From NCBI GenBank assembly GCA_010909165.1, contig VJWM01000108.1:620001-684000 (forward strand): a DNA stretch of 64,000 bases. The letters are read 5' to 3'. This document shows positions 62,849 through 64,000 of this stretch, piece by piece (within the stretch, counting starts at the first letter, position 1; every line of letters begins with the position of its first letter). Origin of the DNA: Anthoceros angustus (taxonomy: Eukaryota; Streptophyta; Anthocerotopsida; Anthocerotales; Anthocerotaceae). The notes under the pieces were generated by a model. The model was not told the origin of the DNA. It saw only the letters and a program-made list of their open reading frames with translations, and searched no databases. The position numbers were made by a program, and so were the translations under genes.

Positions 62849-64000
62849 TTGACTGAGGAGCAAAGGATGCGGATGGAGGAAATTCATGCTGAGGTAAGTT
62901 CCTTGCGGGGAGCTACAACTGAGGCAAACACTGCCAGTCCATTGCCACATCTGTTCAGGATGATGGAGGCACAGGCTCAGGAGGTCGCAAGTGTCAGGGC
63001 GGAACTGTTAAGGCAGCGTGAGCATAGTCTAAGAACCACATGAGGGGTTAAGCCTAGCAGACCACAACCATATGCTGGTGAAAGGGATTCTACAAAGTTG
63101 GAGGAGTGGATTGATAAAACTGATCAGTATATGTTGCTTGCAAATGTGGGAATCAAAAGACAGGTGGAGATGGCTGCGTCTTTTCTCACTGGGACAGCAG
63201 CATTGTGGTGGCGACGACGCAAGTTGGCAGTCCGAAGGGGAGAGTCAACTGCAAATACTGTTGGAGAATTAGCTGAAGGATTACGACAACAGTTTTTGCC
63301 TCGTGAAGCGGAGTGGGTAGCACGAGATCGTTTGAGCAAATTGACACAACGTGGAGCTGTAGCAAAGTATACTGATGAGTTTTTGGAACTTGAGCTTTCG
63401 ATAACAGATATGCCAGAGAAGGAACAAGTGGATCGGTATTTGCGGGGGTTAAAATCTCACATATAAAGCTCTAACAAGGATTCGTTGGATGAGGTTATAA
63501 GATTTGCAGATCGAATCGAAGCACACAAGTCTGGAGGACAAGGTGGTACGTGGCAGCTGAATACTCAACCTTGGGTTCCACGGGTAATGACGAAAGCCAG
63601 AGACAATAGTTATACGCAACAAAGATCTGAGGCTGTGCTGATGGAGTTAGGGGCCACACAATTTCCAGGTAGATGTTATTCTTGTGGCAAGTACGGACAT
63701 AGGGCCCAGGAATGTCGAGGAGGGTTCAAAGTTAAGGGAACTCAAAGTGGTGCAGCTAATCGAGGGAGGCAACTGAACACGGTACAGATTGAAGAGGAAA
63801 ATGCTAATATTTCGAAGTTACCTAATGGTAAGAGACCTGTGTACTCCACCTTGTATGCTATTCGTGCAGCGGGGTTAATTCGGGTTCCAATTATGATTAA
63901 AGGGGCACATGCCATCTTGCTTGTAGATTCAGGAGCCAGTGCTAACTTTCTATCTTATGACTTTGCTCAGAGGCATAACATCTTGGCTACATGTGACGGG
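62849..64000 (+). pseudogene. Ty3/gypsy gag-protease, runs off the window
   Basis: One frame with stops at 63041 and 63464. A coiled-coil start (MRMEEIHAEVSSLRGATTEA) leads into the retrotransposon gag domain: KLEEWIDKTDQYMLLANV, AASFLTGTAALWWRRRK, LRQQFLPREAEWVARDRLSK, YTDEFLELELSITDM. A CCHC knuckle CYSCGKYGHRAQEC lies at about 63673-63714, and an aspartic protease active site LLVDSGASANFLS near 63917-63955. RT, integrase and the 3' LTR would lie beyond the window. With only two stops, it is the youngest-looking element here. Confidence 0.9.

Overview
The window is nuclear DNA from a land plant, most probably a fern or another seed-free lineage that performs U-to-C organellar RNA editing (hornwort or lycophyte are the alternatives). 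The evidence is a dispersed family of very long, mostly intronless PLS-class pentatricopeptide repeat (PPR) editing factors of two C-terminal types. One type has a K-K-P-A box and a DYW domain ending in GRP or DGH (DYW:KP, the class tied to U-to-C editing in hornworts, lycophytes and ferns). The other has a PGQSWW box (DYW:WW). Everything between these genes is degenerate transposon and tandem repeat. Calls rest on reading the sequence and on recalled family motifs; no database search was run.

Layout. 1-1.85 kb (+): 3' part of a frameshifted DYW:KP PPR gene, followed by a duplicated E-motif relic. 2.2-6.0 kb (-): PPR-WW gene with nine S-motif blocks and a decayed, out-of-frame DYW domain. 6.87-10.7 kb: a 1.93-kb direct tandem duplication carrying a Ty1/copia pol fragment interrupted by an LTR-like insertion, beside an antisense retroelement C-terminal fragment; the pol continues to 11.8 kb. 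12.4-28.45 kb: CACTA/En-Spm-type debris, including a minus-strand transposase (Transposase_21 then DUF4218) with local tandem duplications, a short-period array, three 0.5-kb tandem repeats and a terminal sequence. 28.7-32.3 kb: LTR and primer-site remnants, unidentified ORFs, a second copy of the retroelement C-terminal domain and a 33-bp in-frame minisatellite. 32.35-35.95 kb (-): second PPR-WW gene. 37.8-40.4 kb: PIF/Harbinger-like element with convergent transposase and Myb-like ORF. 41.85-44.33 kb: non-autonomous element with matching inverted termini. 44.75-49.2 kb: decayed copia element whose RT part is inverted next to a GTTGA microsatellite. 50.55-59.41 kb: cluster of three PPR editing factors (KP minus, KP plus, WW minus). 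59.6-61.5 kb: three head-to-tail 0.83-kb repeats. 61.8-64 kb: end of an element like the one at 41.85 kb, interrupted by the 5' part of a Ty3/gypsy element that runs off the window.

Biology. The PPR proteins should act in plastids or mitochondria, each reading an organellar transcript with its PLS array. KP proteins are predicted to convert U to C. WW proteins belong to a C-to-U class, but all three here lack an intact deaminase-like region. KP and WW genes share one N-terminal module, so they look like one expanding family with exchangeable tails. The array modules repeat at DNA level about every 0.3 kb, which fits growth by unequal exchange.
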